DNA of 64,000 bases from Shewanella japonica. GTDB taxonomy: Bacteria; Pseudomonadota; Gammaproteobacteria; Enterobacterales; Shewanellaceae. This document shows, one piece after another, positions 10,622 to 19,213 of the stretch (the stretch's first letter is position 1; each line of letters starts with the position of its first letter). The translations under genes were made by a program, and so were the position numbers. Where the stretch lies: positions 45,001 to 109,000 of the forward strand of contig NZ_CP020472.1 in NCBI RefSeq assembly GCF_002075795.1, read 5' to 3'. The notes under the pieces are model-generated. The model searched no databases and was not told the DNA's origin. It saw only the letters and a program-made list of their open reading frames with translations.

Positions 10622-11083
10622 CTAATGCACGAAATGAAATTGTGTGATTTTTTTTGCATCATCGAGTATGCCTTGTTCTAGTTTAGCTTCAGACTTCATC
10701 CGCGCTAAATCTAGCTTCATTCGCTGTTGTTTGGCTAATGCTTTACGCTCATCTTTAATCGGATGCGCTTTGATGCAGTCGTAATGCTCAAAAATGCTCG
10801 GGAACTCAACAGCCATTTGTTCAGACATGGATAATGCTTCAAATAATTTAGCGATACGCATGGCACCCTCTGAAGGCTCACATCGTTCTTCAAGCATTGC
10901 TGAAGCGATATATTTAATATCATCCAATACTTTCAGCTTTTTTTGTTTGGCATCGTTTAAACGTTGCTGCTTGGCCGCTTGTGCTTCTTTTTGCTGTTTG
11001 TTGAGTTTGCTTAATAGGAAAACTGCGTAACACGCTAATAGAACTACAATAACAACGGCGATAACAATAACAATGCTAGACAC
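10622..11083 (-). CDS. DUF2489 membrane-anchored protein
   Basis: A 153-residue protein with one N-terminal membrane helix (about residues 4-24) followed by a long, charged, lysine/glutamate-rich helical region with coiled-coil character. It matches the gammaproteobacterial DUF2489 family, whose function is unknown. It lies downstream of yihI on the same strand, but an apparent terminator (11120-11151) separates them, so it probably has its own promoter. It carries no catalytic motifs. Confidence 0.75.
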   Translation of the reverse strand: MSSIVIVIAVVIVVLLACYAVFLLSKLNKQQKEAQAAKQQRLNDAKQKKLKVLDDIKYIASAMLEERCEPSEGAMRIAKLFEALSMSEQMAVEFPSIFEHYDCIKAHPIKDERKALAKQQRMKLDLARMKSEAKLEQGILDDAKKITQFHFVH

Positions 11084-11119
11084 AAACTATCCTTATTAAC
11101 TTATTCACTATGCAAGATA

Positions 11120-11151
11120 TAAAAATGGCATGCCGACTAAAGCATGCCATC
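11120..11151 (-). terminator. terminator of yihI
   Basis: ATGGCATGC (11125-11133) pairs exactly with GCATGCCAT (11142-11150). On the minus strand it is followed by ATTTTTAT. It sits just after the yihI stop codon. Confidence 0.75.
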
Positions 11152-11161
11152 TAAAACACTC

Positions 11162-11701
11162 TTATGACTGGTAGTCTTTTAAGACATCAGCACCTGTTTC
11201 AAAGCGATCATATAAATCATCATCAGATGCCACTTTACCTGTTTGAGGTGGAAGTTCTTCTGCATCTGAAATACCCAATTTTTCCATTAAGGCTTCAATT
11301 TTAGAAAGTTGACCATCTAACCACTTTTGATCGTCAGCGGATAGGTTTTTACCTTCTTCTAATAAGTCCAGTAATTGGTTAAATCTTGGGTCTTCTTCAA
11401 GCTTAAGTAATTTTTGCTCATCTGTTAGCTTTGGCTGTTTTACTTTTGCTTCGGCTTTTTCTGCGACAGGCGCAATATTTAACGCAACAGGCTTTTTACT
11501 GCCATGGCGAGGATCGTTATTTTTCGTCGTTTTGATATGCGGTGATTGCTTTTCAATTAGCGCTTCATTATGACGACTGCCAGACTTACGGCCGCTTTCT
11601 GTTTTTTTGCCGCCAATGGCTTTACGCTCAGATTTTTTGACTCTTGGTGCTTGTTTAGGGCCATTTTCGCCGCCCTTGCGCGATTTTTTGCTACGAGCCA
11701 T
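11162..11701 (-). CDS. yihI: Der GTPase-activating protein YihI
   Basis: A homologue of YihI, which stimulates GTP hydrolysis by the ribosome-assembly GTPase Der (EngA). The N-terminal half is very basic and low-complexity (MARSKKSRKGG..., KKTESGRKSGSRH). The C-terminal part carries the conserved acidic helical block LTDEQKLLKLEEDPRFNQLL through KWLDGQLSKIEALMEKLGI. An upstream in-frame ATG at 11713 exists, but the ATG at 11701 has a GAG eight bases upstream and gives the family's usual MARSKK start. Its place near engB and a Csr-type RNA matches the E. coli yihI-csrC-yihA neighbourhood. Confidence 0.9.
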   Translation of the reverse strand: MARSKKSRKGGENGPKQAPRVKKSERKAIGGKKTESGRKSGSRHNEALIEKQSPHIKTTKNNDPRHGSKKPVALNIAPVAEKAEAKVKQPKLTDEQKLLKLEEDPRFNQLLDLLEEGKNLSADDQKWLDGQLSKIEALMEKLGISDAEELPPQTGKVASDDDLYDRFETGADVLKDYQS

Positions 11702-11756
11702 CGGTGATCTCATGTAGTTGTATAAATTTGGCTAGATGGGTATGAGCCACCTCGCA

Positions 11757-12419
11757 CTAAATAAGGATGCGCTTTATATCAGACTTTGATGTTTTTTGCA
11801 TCAATACGAGCTCTTTAGCTGCAAATAATAGCTTAAATTCGCTATTTTGTGCCAAATAGTCGAAAGTTTGTTGGCTATAGAAGCTCACGTGGCTGGGATT
11901 GTTTTTAAAATGCCACTTCGAAAAAAGGCTTAAATCAGTTAGCAGTGAGGTGCTGATTGCTAACCAGCCACCTTCTTTTAATAAGCTAGATAATAAAACC
12001 CACTCTTTAGCGGGTTGTTGAAAATGCTCAAGTACTCGATAGCAACAAATGAAATCATATTGGCGATTAAATATATGCTGATCAATTTTTATAAATGGGT
12101 CGTATTGATAAAGACTGTGTCCTGCATGTTCTATTTTATCTAAACTATTACTGTCCAATACTCGGCCAAAATTAAGGCCAGTTAATGGCCCATGTTGCTG
12201 AGCGCTAATTTGGGTAAGTAAAGGTTGGATGAATTGAACAAGCTGTTTTTGCTTTGAGGCTTTATTGGCTCTGCCATAGCGTTGTTTTAACGCTGCAGGC
12301 ATTAGATATGATTGTGGATTTGCAAAGACTAGGTGGCAGTCAGAGCAGGTATAAAATGCTCTTTTTTTGTCTTGAATAAAAAACTCAGCAGCATTGCTGC
12401 ACAACGGGCATTTAATCAT
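11757..12419 (-). CDS. zinc-ribbon class I methyltransferase-like protein
   Basis: The N-terminus has a two-pair cysteine ribbon, CPLC (residues 4-7) and CSDC about 20 residues later. A methyltransferase-like domain follows, with the YRVLEHFQQPAKEW segment typical of Methyltransf_11/23-type proteins (usually VLEH-DP). The SAM-binding glycine motif is weak (LNFGRVL), so activity is uncertain. The start is put at ATG 12419, just before the CPLC motif; an upstream TTG at 12458 would add 13 hydrophobic residues unlike the family. The substrate is unknown. Confidence 0.65.
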   Translation of the reverse strand: MIKCPLCSNAAEFFIQDKKRAFYTCSDCHLVFANPQSYLMPAALKQRYGRANKASKQKQLVQFIQPLLTQISAQQHGPLTGLNFGRVLDSNSLDKIEHAGHSLYQYDPFIKIDQHIFNRQYDFICCYRVLEHFQQPAKEWVLLSSLLKEGGWLAISTSLLTDLSLFSKWHFKNNPSHVSFYSQQTFDYLAQNSEFKLLFAAKELVLMQKTSKSDIKRILI

Positions 12420-12488
12420 TGATATAAGAAGCGACCCAACAAAGATGATAATTATCAATCAATAGCAGATTTTATGAAAATAAGAAAT

Positions 12489-12516
12489 AAAAAAGGTGGC
12501 AGTAAACTGCCACCTT
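12489..12516 (-). terminator. terminator of the Csr-type RNA
   Basis: AAGGTGGCAG (12493-12502) pairs with CTGCCACCTT around a 4-base loop. The six A on the left are a T-run for minus-strand transcripts. Confidence 0.9.
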
Positions 12517-12900
12517 GAAAGATAGTGCTTATCGCACCAAATTTTGATTCCAAGTATCCATACTTGCTATGTGACTATCCCGGTCAGTATCCATCTTATT
12601 TTTAGAGCTTTCCGTGCATTTTTAGTTGTTATCGGTCTTCAATGACACTTTTTTTATATCCTGTTGCCGTCCTGACCACAGCTTCCGTAGATGGTCTTCA
12701 ATGACTCATCAATATCCTTAGTTGTCTTCAATGACATGAGTAAACAATCCGTGTTTAAAAGTACCTTCCAGTGATAAACAAGCCTCCGCAAGTGCATCCT
12801 AAGCAAATTAGCTTCCTATGCTGCTACTTTAATCCTTAAAGTAGTGTCCTTATGGGGTTCTATCTCTGTTGCGTAAGGGAGTGCTATTTAAGCGTATCGA
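12489..12900 (-). ncRNA. csrC: CsrB/CsrC-type regulatory RNA
   Basis: Read on the minus strand, this stretch has no open frame but at least 16 GGA motifs in about 400 nt. Several lie in loops of good hairpins, for example CAAGTA-TGGA-TACTTG (12550s) and CTACTTTAA-GGA-TTAAAGTAG (about 12824-12844). It also carries GTCATTGAAGAC three times (near 12631, 12691 and 12723). It ends in a strong terminator, AAGGTGGCAG / CTGCCACCTT with a T-run (12489-12516). From family knowledge, CsrB/C RNAs sequester CsrA through GGA loops. In E. coli csrC lies between yihI and yihA (engB), and here the element lies between yihI and engB with only the methyltransferase and cytochrome c4 genes added. The 5' end is not fixed: it could lie near 12880 or at a promoter near 13110-13136. 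Confidence 0.85.
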
Positions 12901-13106
12901 CCAATAAGGTCTGTTCCTTACAAATTCTGTATGACCTGGATTTCAAGCTGAAATCACGACTCTTATTATTATTAGTGAGTGGTCTTATTTATATTATTGT
13001 TATTTATTAATTTTATTCTTATATCTTAAATGTAAACGTATCCGAAATCTGTGAAGTAGAATTAATATTTTTGTTCTCACAGTTGGGTTCATCTCGGTAC
13101 GGGGCT

Positions 13107-13136
13107 ATTTAACCCTAAAAGCGTGATCTCTGTCAA
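13107..13136 (-). promoter_or_regulatory. possible sigma70 promoter upstream of the Csr-type RNA
   Basis: On the minus strand TTGACA (13131-13136) is followed 18 bp later by TTAAAT (13107-13112). Upstream lies the palindrome GTTTACGTAAAC (13153-13164) with a further GTAAAC, which may be a regulator site. If this is the csrC promoter, the RNA would be about 610 nt; alternatively it drives a separate leader. Confidence 0.4.
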
Positions 13137-13182
13137 GCGTGAATATTGATAAGTTTACGTAAACGTAAACATTGAGTAATAA

Positions 13183-13208
13183 AAAAGGGTGAATAATCAC
13201 CCTTTTAG
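13183..13208 (-). terminator. terminator of cytochrome c4 gene
   Basis: On the minus strand AAAAGGGTGA / TCACCCTTTT forms a hairpin followed by a T-run. It lies directly after the cytochrome c4 stop codon. Confidence 0.85.
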
Positions 13209-13232
13209 CTTCATCAATTTGTGAATAAAAAA

Positions 13233-13853
13233 TTACTTAAGGCTTGAAATGTATTGAGATAAAACTTCAATGTCACTGTCAGATAACTTTTTAGACACAT
13301 CCTGCATCATGCCATTTAAATCATTGTTACGACTTGTATCACGGAATTTGGTTAACTGAATCTTGATGTAATCAGCATGCTGACCACCAATAGCAGGGAA
13401 GCCTGCTAGCTCACCGCCTTTTCCGTCTGGTCCATGACAAGCCATACATGAAGTAATGCCACGAGCCATGTCTCCACCTTTATATAAAGCCTCACCTTCG
13501 GCTGGCACATTGGCCACATCAGCTACCGTTTGAGTTTGGCTTGCGTAATAAGCAGAAACATCTTTAATATCTTGTTCAGATAAAGGCAATGACATGCCAG
13601 TCATGGTAGGATCATTACGACCTTCTTTGCCGCCGCTTTTCGCTGCCGCTTGGAAATCATGTAATTGTTTTTCTAGATAAGATGCGTGCTGTCCGGCCAA
13701 TTTAGGCCATATAGGAGCAATGCTGTTACCGTCAACACCGTGACAGGCAGAACACATAACTGATTTAGTTTTACCCGCTTCCACATCACCTTCAGCGATT
13801 GCAGGCGTTGATATAGCGGCAAATACAGACAGCGCAAGAGCTAACTTTTTCAT
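13233..13853 (-). CDS. diheme cytochrome c4
   Basis: A periplasmic diheme cytochrome c of 206 residues that carries electrons to terminal oxidases. It has an N-terminal signal peptide ending near AIA-EGD and two heme-binding motifs, CSACH (near residue 35) and CMACH (near 138), spaced as expected for the two repeated domains of cytochrome c4. Each is followed by the conserved proline/glycine-rich LAGQHASYLEKQL or IGGQHADYIKIQL segment. It lies divergent to engB, the usual arrangement in Shewanella and Vibrio. Confidence 0.95.
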   Translation of the reverse strand: MKKLALALSVFAAISTPAIAEGDVEAGKTKSVMCSACHGVDGNSIAPIWPKLAGQHASYLEKQLHDFQAAAKSGGKEGRNDPTMTGMSLPLSEQDIKDVSAYYASQTQTVADVANVPAEGEALYKGGDMARGITSCMACHGPDGKGGELAGFPAIGGQHADYIKIQLTKFRDTSRNNDLNGMMQDVSKKLSDSDIEVLSQYISSLK

Positions 13854-14020
13854 GGCGTTCCAACTTCTTGTTTAATTTATTGTCCTGAGCTTACTAGGAA
13901 GACCCGCAAGCGTGGTAAAATCTACAAACTGTGATCAGGCTAATATTTTACACGAAAATGTGGAAAAGTAAGCAAATCTTACATAATTAAGGTATTACCT
14001 AAAAATTATTGGAGTAAATC

Positions 14021-14671
14021 GTGTCAGAAACGCGTATAGATTTTCGAAAAACCAAGTTTTTAATTAGTGCGCCAGACATTGCACATCTCGATCAGTACTT
14101 GCCTGGTGATACTGGAGTAGAAATTGCGTTTGCTGGCCGCTCAAATGCGGGTAAGTCTAGTGCTTTAAATGCACTTACTGAGCAAAAAAACTTAGCGAGA
14201 ACCAGTAAAACCCCTGGGCGAACTCAACTGATTAACGTTTTTGAGTTAGATGAAAACCGTCGCTTAGTCGATTTACCTGGCTATGGTTTTGCTAAGGTAC
14301 CTTTAGCGATGAAGAATAAATGGCAAAAAGCCTTAGGTGAATATTTGCAAGAGCGCGCCTGTCTAAGCGGTGTCGTTGTGTTGATGGATATTCGACATCC
14401 GTTAAAAGATTTAGATATGCAAATGATTGAGTGGGCGGTATTAAGTGAAATTCCAGTTTTAGCATTACTGACTAAATCCGATAAACTTGCTCAAAATGTC
14501 AAAATGAAAACGGTTAATGCCGTGCGCAAAGAGCTGGCTGAATTTGGTGACTGGGTAAAAGTTGAGCCTTTCTCATCATTAAAAGGCACTGGAAAACCTA
14601 AAGTCTTAGGTATTTTAAACGAGTGGTGCAATCCCAGCTGGTTGACTGAAGCTGAGCAGCAGGCAGAATAA
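14021..14671 (+). CDS. engB: ribosome biogenesis GTPase EngB/YsxC
   Basis: An essential small GTPase (YihA/YsxC) needed for large-subunit assembly. G1 is GRSNAGKSS (about residues 39-47), G3 is DLPGYGFA and G4 is TKSDK. The switch segment TSKTPGRTQ is typical. The length of 216 aa fits. The start is GTG, with GGAG six bases upstream. It is transcribed away from the cytochrome c4 gene and followed by its own terminator (14708-14738). Confidence 0.97.
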   Translation: MSETRIDFRKTKFLISAPDIAHLDQYLPGDTGVEIAFAGRSNAGKSSALNALTEQKNLARTSKTPGRTQLINVFELDENRRLVDLPGYGFAKVPLAMKNKWQKALGEYLQERACLSGVVVLMDIRHPLKDLDMQMIEWAVLSEIPVLALLTKSDKLAQNVKMKTVNAVRKELAEFGDWVKVEPFSSLKGTGKPKVLGILNEWCNPSWLTEAEQQAE

Positions 14672-14707
14672 GATAAAGAATAACTGATAGCGTAAATCGC
14701 TTTAATG

Positions 14708-14738
14708 CAGCCGTTGAGTTAATTCACTCAGCGGCTTT
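14708..14738 (+). terminator. terminator of engB
   Basis: GCCGTTGAGT pairs with ACTCAGCGGC (one G.U) around a short loop, followed by TTTTTT. Confidence 0.85.
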
Positions 14739-14795
14739 TTTGTGCTTAAGGTTTGAATATAAAGGTATATTGGCACTAGGCGGTGCATATTAAGC

Positions 14796-14935
14796 AAAAA
14801 AAAACCGACGACATAATGTCACCGGTTAAAAAAATTAGCTCTTTTGGGGAGAAGCTAAATTCAACAAGACTCAAGTGCCACCTACTCATCGATGACGCTC
14901 AATAACGATATAGTAATCGTTTTTCACACAGATTT
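14796..14935 (-). ncRNA. candidate small RNA downstream of spf
   Basis: On the minus strand, after the Spot 42 terminator, a second transcript unit can be read. It has a perfect hairpin AACGAT-N6-ATCGTT (14904-14921), then about 70 nt without a frame, then TTAGCTTCT...AGAGCTAA followed by seven T (about 14830-14856). A further hairpin, AACCG..GACAT / ATGTC..CGGTT, with an eight-T run lies at 14796-14826. Two intrinsic terminators in a row beyond spf suggest another small RNA. No clear promoter was found, and the 5' end is a guess. Vibrio and Aliivibrio also carry an additional small RNA near spf, but similarity is not shown here. Confidence 0.4.
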
Positions 14936-14965
14936 AAAGTATTTACTCTAAAATAAATTTTTGGC

Positions 14966-15075
14966 AAAAAAAAGCTCCAGCACAAAAATGCTGGAGCGCC
15001 ATAATTCGGCTTGTCACTATTTCTAGCGAATAAAAAAGGTCTGAAAGATGGAACATCTTAACCTCTGTACCCTAC
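14966..15075 (-). ncRNA. spf: Spot 42 RNA
   Basis: The minus strand starts GTAGGGTACAGAGG and continues with AAGATGTTC and ATCTTTCAGACCTTTT, nearly identical to the first half of E. coli Spot 42. It ends in the strong terminator GCTCCAGCA / TGCTGGAGC with an eight-T run. The length of about 110 nt and the position just downstream of polA and before engB also match E. coli. Spot 42 is an Hfq-binding RNA that represses catabolic genes and is itself repressed by cAMP-CRP in E. coli. A -10 box TATTAT lies at 15083-15088. Confidence 0.95.
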
Positions 15076-15138
15076 GCAGATGATAATACGTCATTAGCCT
15101 TAAAATGAAAAACTGTTTTTTATGAAAATGAACAATAA

Positions 15139-15154
15139 TGTGAAGTTTGATACA
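15139..15154 (-). promoter_or_regulatory. possible CRP site upstream of spf
   Basis: TGTGA-N6-ATACA on the plus strand resembles the CRP consensus TGTGA-N6-TCACA, with 8 of 10 positions or better. Its centre is about 70 bp upstream of the Spot 42 start. CRP control of spf is established in E. coli; here it is inferred. Confidence 0.4.
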
Positions 15155-15195
15155 AATGTCGTTGAAAAAATCGCCTTGTCGATGAAATTAGCTTC

Positions 15196-15233
15196 AAAAA
15201 AAACAATCCCGCAGTGATAAAACTACGGGATTG
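15196..15233 (-). terminator. terminator of polA
   Basis: CAATCCCG (15204-15211) pairs with CGGGATTG (15226-15233). An eight-T run follows on the minus strand. Confidence 0.85.
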
Positions 15234-15312
15234 TCGGGTTTTGTATTGAAGCTGTTGTGATTTTTATATGTTAGGGCAACTTATATAAACCGAAATAACA
15301 TATTCGATATGG

Positions 15313-18072
15313 CTAATGCGCTTCATGCCAGTTGTCACCGATACCAGCTTCAGCTAATAAGGTCACATCAAGGCTTGCTGCTTGAGCCATCAATTCACAT
15401 ACTTTTGCCTGTAGTGCATCTGCTTTTGATTCATCAATTTCGAATACCAACTCATCGTGTACTTGCATGATCATGGTTATTTCGCCGTTTGTCTCTGACT
15501 TAATCCATTGGTCGATGGTGATCATCGCCTTTTTAATGATGTCAGCTGCTGTACCTTGCATTGGGGCGTTAATTGCTGCCCGCTCAGCGGCTTGGCGTCG
15601 CATAGCATTACGGTCTTTAATATCTGGCAGATACAATCTTCTTCCATATAGGGTTTCAACATAGCCGACTTCGGCAGCAAGCGCGCGCGTGTCTTCCATG
15701 TATTTAAGCACTCCAGGATATCGAGCAAAGTAGGTATCGATATAGGTTTGAGCTTCTTTACGTGGAATATCCAATTGCTTAGCCAGTCCAAAGGCTGACA
15801 TACCGTAGATTAGCCCGAAATTAACCGCTTTAGCACGGCGGCGCTGCTCAGTGGTGACTTCTTCAAAGTGAACGCCAAAGACTTCAGCTGCGGTAGCTTT
15901 GTGAATATCTTTATTCTCAGCGAAAGCGGTCAATAAACCTTTATCCTGAGATAAGTGAGCCATAATACGCAGTTCAATTTGAGAGTAATCAGCAGCCAGA
16001 ACTTTACGACCTTCTGGTGCGATAAACGCTTGTCTAATCCGACGACCTTCCTCTGTTCGGATAGGGATGTTCTGTAGGTTGGGCTCGCTTGATGATAAAC
16101 GACCTGTAGCGGCATTAGCTTGGTGGTAACTAGTATGTACTCGGCCCGTTTCAGTATTGACCATTAAAGGAAGCTTATCGGTATATGTGCTTTTCAGTTT
16201 GGATAAACTGCGGTGTTGTAAAATTAACTTAGGTAACGGGTAGTCTAATGCTAATTCAATCAATACATCTTCAGCTGTAGATGGTGCGCCTTTTGGCGTT
16301 TTTTTGATGATCGGGTATCCGAGCTTCTCAAAAAATAACGCTTGTAGTTGCTTTGGAGAGCTTAAATTAAACTTCTCGCCAGCAATGTCATAGGCCTTGG
16401 TTTCAAGCTCATCAATTTTCTGGGCTAACTCATCACTTTGCTGGCTCAGCAGCATGCTATCAATCAATACACCTTGGCGCTCAATGTCTGATAACACTTG
16501 AATAAGCGGCAGCTCTAGATCGTTAAATACCGAAGTTAGCTTGGCTTCTTTTTCTACTCTTGGCCATAAATGTTGGTGCAAACGTAAGGTAATATCAGCA
16601 TCTTCTGCTGCATAAGGGCTGGCTACATCTAATTCGATTTGGTTAAAAGTCAGCTGCTTTGCACCTTTACCTGCAATTTCTTCAAAGCTAATATTTTTAT
16701 GGCCTAAGTATTTAAGCGCTAATCCATCCATATCATGGCGTGAAGCGACAGAGTTAAATACGTAAGACTCAAGCATAGTATCAAACTGGACCCCTTTTAG
16801 GGTGATCCCAGCATTGGCAAAAATACTGATGTCGTACTTAAGGTTTTGGCCGACTTTTTTGATGCTATCACTTTCAAGAATAGGCCTTAGTTGCTCTAAA
16901 GCATATTCCATAGGAAGTTGCTCAGGTGCATCTAAATAATCGTGTGCTAGTGGAAGGTAAGCGGCTTTGCCCGCTTCAATGGCAAACGAAATGCCAACTA
17001 GCTTAGCTTCCATATAATTTAAGCTGGTGGTTTCGGTATCAACTGCAATGAGTTCAGCTTTAGACAGTTTACTAATCCAATTAGCTAAATCAGTTTCGGT
17101 TAGTATTGTCTCATATTCAACATCAATGGCTGGTGTAGCCTCTTGGACTTCGTTAGTCGTGGTGGCTGTAGCTGTAGAAAAGGCAGATTTGTTATCTAAC
17201 ACCTCAGCTAACCAGCGTTTAAACTCCATTTCCCCGAACAGTTTAATTAACTCGTCACGGTTTTGTGGTTGAATTTCGAGAGGCGCCCAATCATCATCCC
17301 ATTCAACATCGGTTTTGATGGTCGCAAGATCGTAAGATAATTGAAGCATTTCTTTGTTGTCTTCAATCTTTTTAGGCATGGTTTTAGAGCCACGGAATGT
17401 CACATCTAAAACACTTTGTGGATTTGCGATTAGCTTATCGACACCTCCTACACCTGTCAGCATTGCCAATGCGGTTTTTTCTCCGACACCTGGTAAGCCT
17501 GGTATGTTATCGGCTTTATCACCCATCATGGCCAATAAGTCGATAATGAGCTCGGGTCCAACGCCAAATTTTTCGGTTACTTCAGCTGGGCCCATAATGG
17601 TATCTGTCATGGTATTAATGAGTGTGACATTGTCATCAACTAATTGCGCCATATCTTTATCACCCGTGCTGATAAGGGTGGCGCGGCCTTCTTTACTGGC
17701 TTTTAGTGCAATAGTACCGATGACATCATCAGCTTCGACACCTGGAATACAAATTAGGGGTAATCCCAGCGCATGAATAATGGCGTGAAGTGGGGCGATT
17801 TGTGAGCGTAAATCATCCGGCATAGGAGGACGCTGTGCTTTGTACTCACTATACATATCATTACGGAATGTTTTTCCTTTAGCGTCGAAAACCACTGCAA
17901 TATGGCTAGGGTTATAGCGACTCATTAAGCTGCGAAGCATATTGACTACACCATAAACAGCACCTGTTGCTTCGCCTTTTGAATTAGTCAAATGTGGTGG
18001 TGCATAAAACGCACGATAAAGATAAGAAGATCCATCCACAAGGACGAGTGGGTTATTGGGGATTGTTGGCAT
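15313..18072 (-). CDS. polA: DNA polymerase I
   Basis: A full-length DNA polymerase I of 919 residues used in Okazaki-fragment processing and repair. The N-terminal 5' nuclease domain starts [14 protein letters not shown]. The 3'-5' exonuclease domain keeps its DTET motif ([11 protein letters not shown]), so proofreading is expected. The polymerase domain shows motif [15 protein letters not shown], the O-helix region [16 protein letters not shown] and motif [11 protein letters not shown]. It is followed downstream by its own terminator and by spf, and is divergent from elbB. Confidence 0.98.
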   Translation of the reverse strand: MPTIPNNPLVLVDGSSYLYRAFYAPPHLTNSKGEATGAVYGVVNMLRSLMSRYNPSHIAVVFDAKGKTFRNDMYSEYKAQRPPMPDDLRSQIAPLHAIIHALGLPLICIPGVEADDVIGTIALKASKEGRATLISTGDKDMAQLVDDNVTLINTMTDTIMGPAEVTEKFGVGPELIIDLLAMMGDKADNIPGLPGVGEKTALAMLTGVGGVDKLIANPQSVLDVTFRGSKTMPKKIEDNKEMLQLSYDLATIKTDVEWDDDWAPLEIQPQNRDELIKLFGEMEFKRWLAEVLDNKSAFSTATATTTNEVQEATPAIDVEYETILTETDLANWISKLSKAELIAVDTETTSLNYMEAKLVGISFAIEAGKAAYLPLAHDYLDAPEQLPMEYALEQLRPILESDSIKKVGQNLKYDISIFANAGITLKGVQFDTMLESYVFNSVASRHDMDGLALKYLGHKNISFEEIAGKGAKQLTFNQIELDVASPYAAEDADITLRLHQHLWPRVEKEAKLTSVFNDLELPLIQVLSDIERQGVLIDSMLLSQQSDELAQKIDELETKAYDIAGEKFNLSSPKQLQALFFEKLGYPIIKKTPKGAPSTAEDVLIELALDYPLPKLILQHRSLSKLKSTYTDKLPLMVNTETGRVHTSYHQANAATGRLSSSEPNLQNIPIRTEEGRRIRQAFIAPEGRKVLAADYSQIELRIMAHLSQDKGLLTAFAENKDIHKATAAEVFGVHFEEVTTEQRRRAKAVNFGLIYGMSAFGLAKQLDIPRKEAQTYIDTYFARYPGVLKYMEDTRALAAEVGYVETLYGRRLYLPDIKDRNAMRRQAAERAAINAPMQGTAADIIKKAMITIDQWIKSETNGEITMIMQVHDELVFEIDESKADALQAKVCELMAQAASLDVTLLAEAGIGDNWHEAH

Positions 18073-18457
18073 AGTCTGTTTTCATTTTCAGTATTCTGAG
18101 ATGGCCTTAGAATGCCACATACAAGGATTTTCGGCCACGGAAAATTATCTCTCAGGCTGTGGATAACTCTGTGAGTGAATTAATTTATCTTATAAAGGTG
18201 TTTTAATTACGACTGGGAATAAAACGTTTAAACTATTGAAAATAAATGTTTTTTAATATTTTTGTGAGTTTAATTGTAGTTTTTAAAAATATTCCTAATT
18301 TGTGGACTTTTTTAATATCTTTCTTGATTTAGTCAATTATTTGGTACAGTTTTTAAACCATGAAATAATTTCGAGAAACTAAGTTAGCATGTTTTTTAAT
18401 CAGATCAATAGATTTGTTTAAAAAAAGTTAAATTAAGCCACTTTATAGGGATCTAAA
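18073..18457. other. AT-rich polA-elbB divergent intergenic region
   Basis: This 385-bp region holds the promoters of the divergent polA and elbB genes. It is strongly AT-rich, with many T-tracts. The only sharp motif seen is TGTGGATAA at 18158-18166, an exact match to the DnaA box TTATCCACA on the minus strand. No open frame or hairpin was recognised. Confidence 0.6.
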
Positions 18458-19111
18458 ATGAAAAATATTGCTGTGTTACTGAGCGGTTGTGGTGTTTATG
18501 ATGGCGCAGAAATACACGAGTCAGTGTTAACCTTGCTGGCGTTATCAAAAGCGGGGGCTAATTATCAATGCTTTGCACCTGATGTTGAACAAATGCATGT
18601 GGTGAATCATCTTAATGGCGAAATAAATGCTGCAGAAACTCGTAACGTTTTGCAAGAGTCTGCCAGAATTTGTCGCGGTGAAGTGCTAAACGTTCAGTCA
18701 TTAGATATCACTGAATATGATGGTTTGATTGTGCCTGGCGGTTTTGGTGCGGCAAAAAACTTATGCGATTTTGCCGTCGCAGGAAGTGGCAGTACAGTTG
18801 AGCCTAGTGTCGAAGCGTTTATTCAAGAATTTGCTTTAGTGAAGAAACCTATCGGGTTTATGTGCATTGCGCCGGTTATGATCCCTAGCATTTTTAAAAC
18901 CAACCCTATTGGCACGATCGGTAATGATAGTGGAACCGCCCAGGCCTTCACGGAAATGGGGGGCGAGCACCGTGATGCTACCGTTGAAGATATTATCGTT
19001 GATACACACAATAACATCGTATCCACACCTGCTTACATGCTTGCGAATAGCATTGCAGAGGCAAATGTAGGTATTGAAAAGCTAGTGGCTAAAGTACTTG
19101 AAATGACGTGA
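18458..19111 (+). CDS. elbB: isoprenoid biosynthesis glyoxalase ElbB
   Basis: A DJ-1/PfpI-like protein of 217 residues, close to E. coli ElbB along its whole length. Signatures include LLSGCGVYDGAEIHE at the N-terminus, IVPGGFGAAKNL in the middle, the cysteine elbow GFMCIAPVM (nucleophile Cys) and STPAYMLA near the end. E. coli ElbB has glyoxalase activity and was linked to isoprenoid yield; its physiological role is unclear. The ATG has AGGGA seven bases upstream. Confidence 0.95.
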   Translation: MKNIAVLLSGCGVYDGAEIHESVLTLLALSKAGANYQCFAPDVEQMHVVNHLNGEINAAETRNVLQESARICRGEVLNVQSLDITEYDGLIVPGGFGAAKNLCDFAVAGSGSTVEPSVEAFIQEFALVKKPIGFMCIAPVMIPSIFKTNPIGTIGNDSGTAQAFTEMGGEHRDATVEDIIVDTHNNIVSTPAYMLANSIAEANVGIEKLVAKVLEMT

Positions 19112-19175
19112 TTAAAAAATGTACTTGTCATACATTACTCTTAACGCTGAACTGGAATGAAGGGACATATTCGAT

Positions 19176-19207
19176 TCTCGATAGCTTAACCTGTGAAGCT
19201 ATCGAGA
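19176..19207. repeat. perfect 12-bp inverted repeat between elbB and glpG
   Basis: TCTCGATAGCTT (19176-19187) is inverted exactly at 19196-19207 around 8 bases. It lies between two convergent genes and lacks a T-run, so it is either a weak terminator or a 3'-end hairpin. Confidence 0.7.
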
Positions 19208-19213
19208 CAGGAG

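Noticed and set aside
12446-12457. TGATAATTATCA palindrome upstream of the zinc-ribbon methyltransferase gene as a Fur box
   Set aside because: It is only 12 bp with no central base, so it lacks the 7-1-7 spacing of a Fur site, and the gene gives no iron link. The A/T-only core could arise by chance.
12903-12924. TGTAAG-N8-CTTATT as a GacA/UvrY site for the Csr-type RNA
   Set aside because: The spacing is 8 rather than 6 and the second half-site is imperfect. It is too weak to annotate.
15441-17776. Several frames of 60-140 codons opposite or out of phase within polA
   Set aside because: They are shadows of the real polA frame, lacking ribosome sites and any family resemblance.
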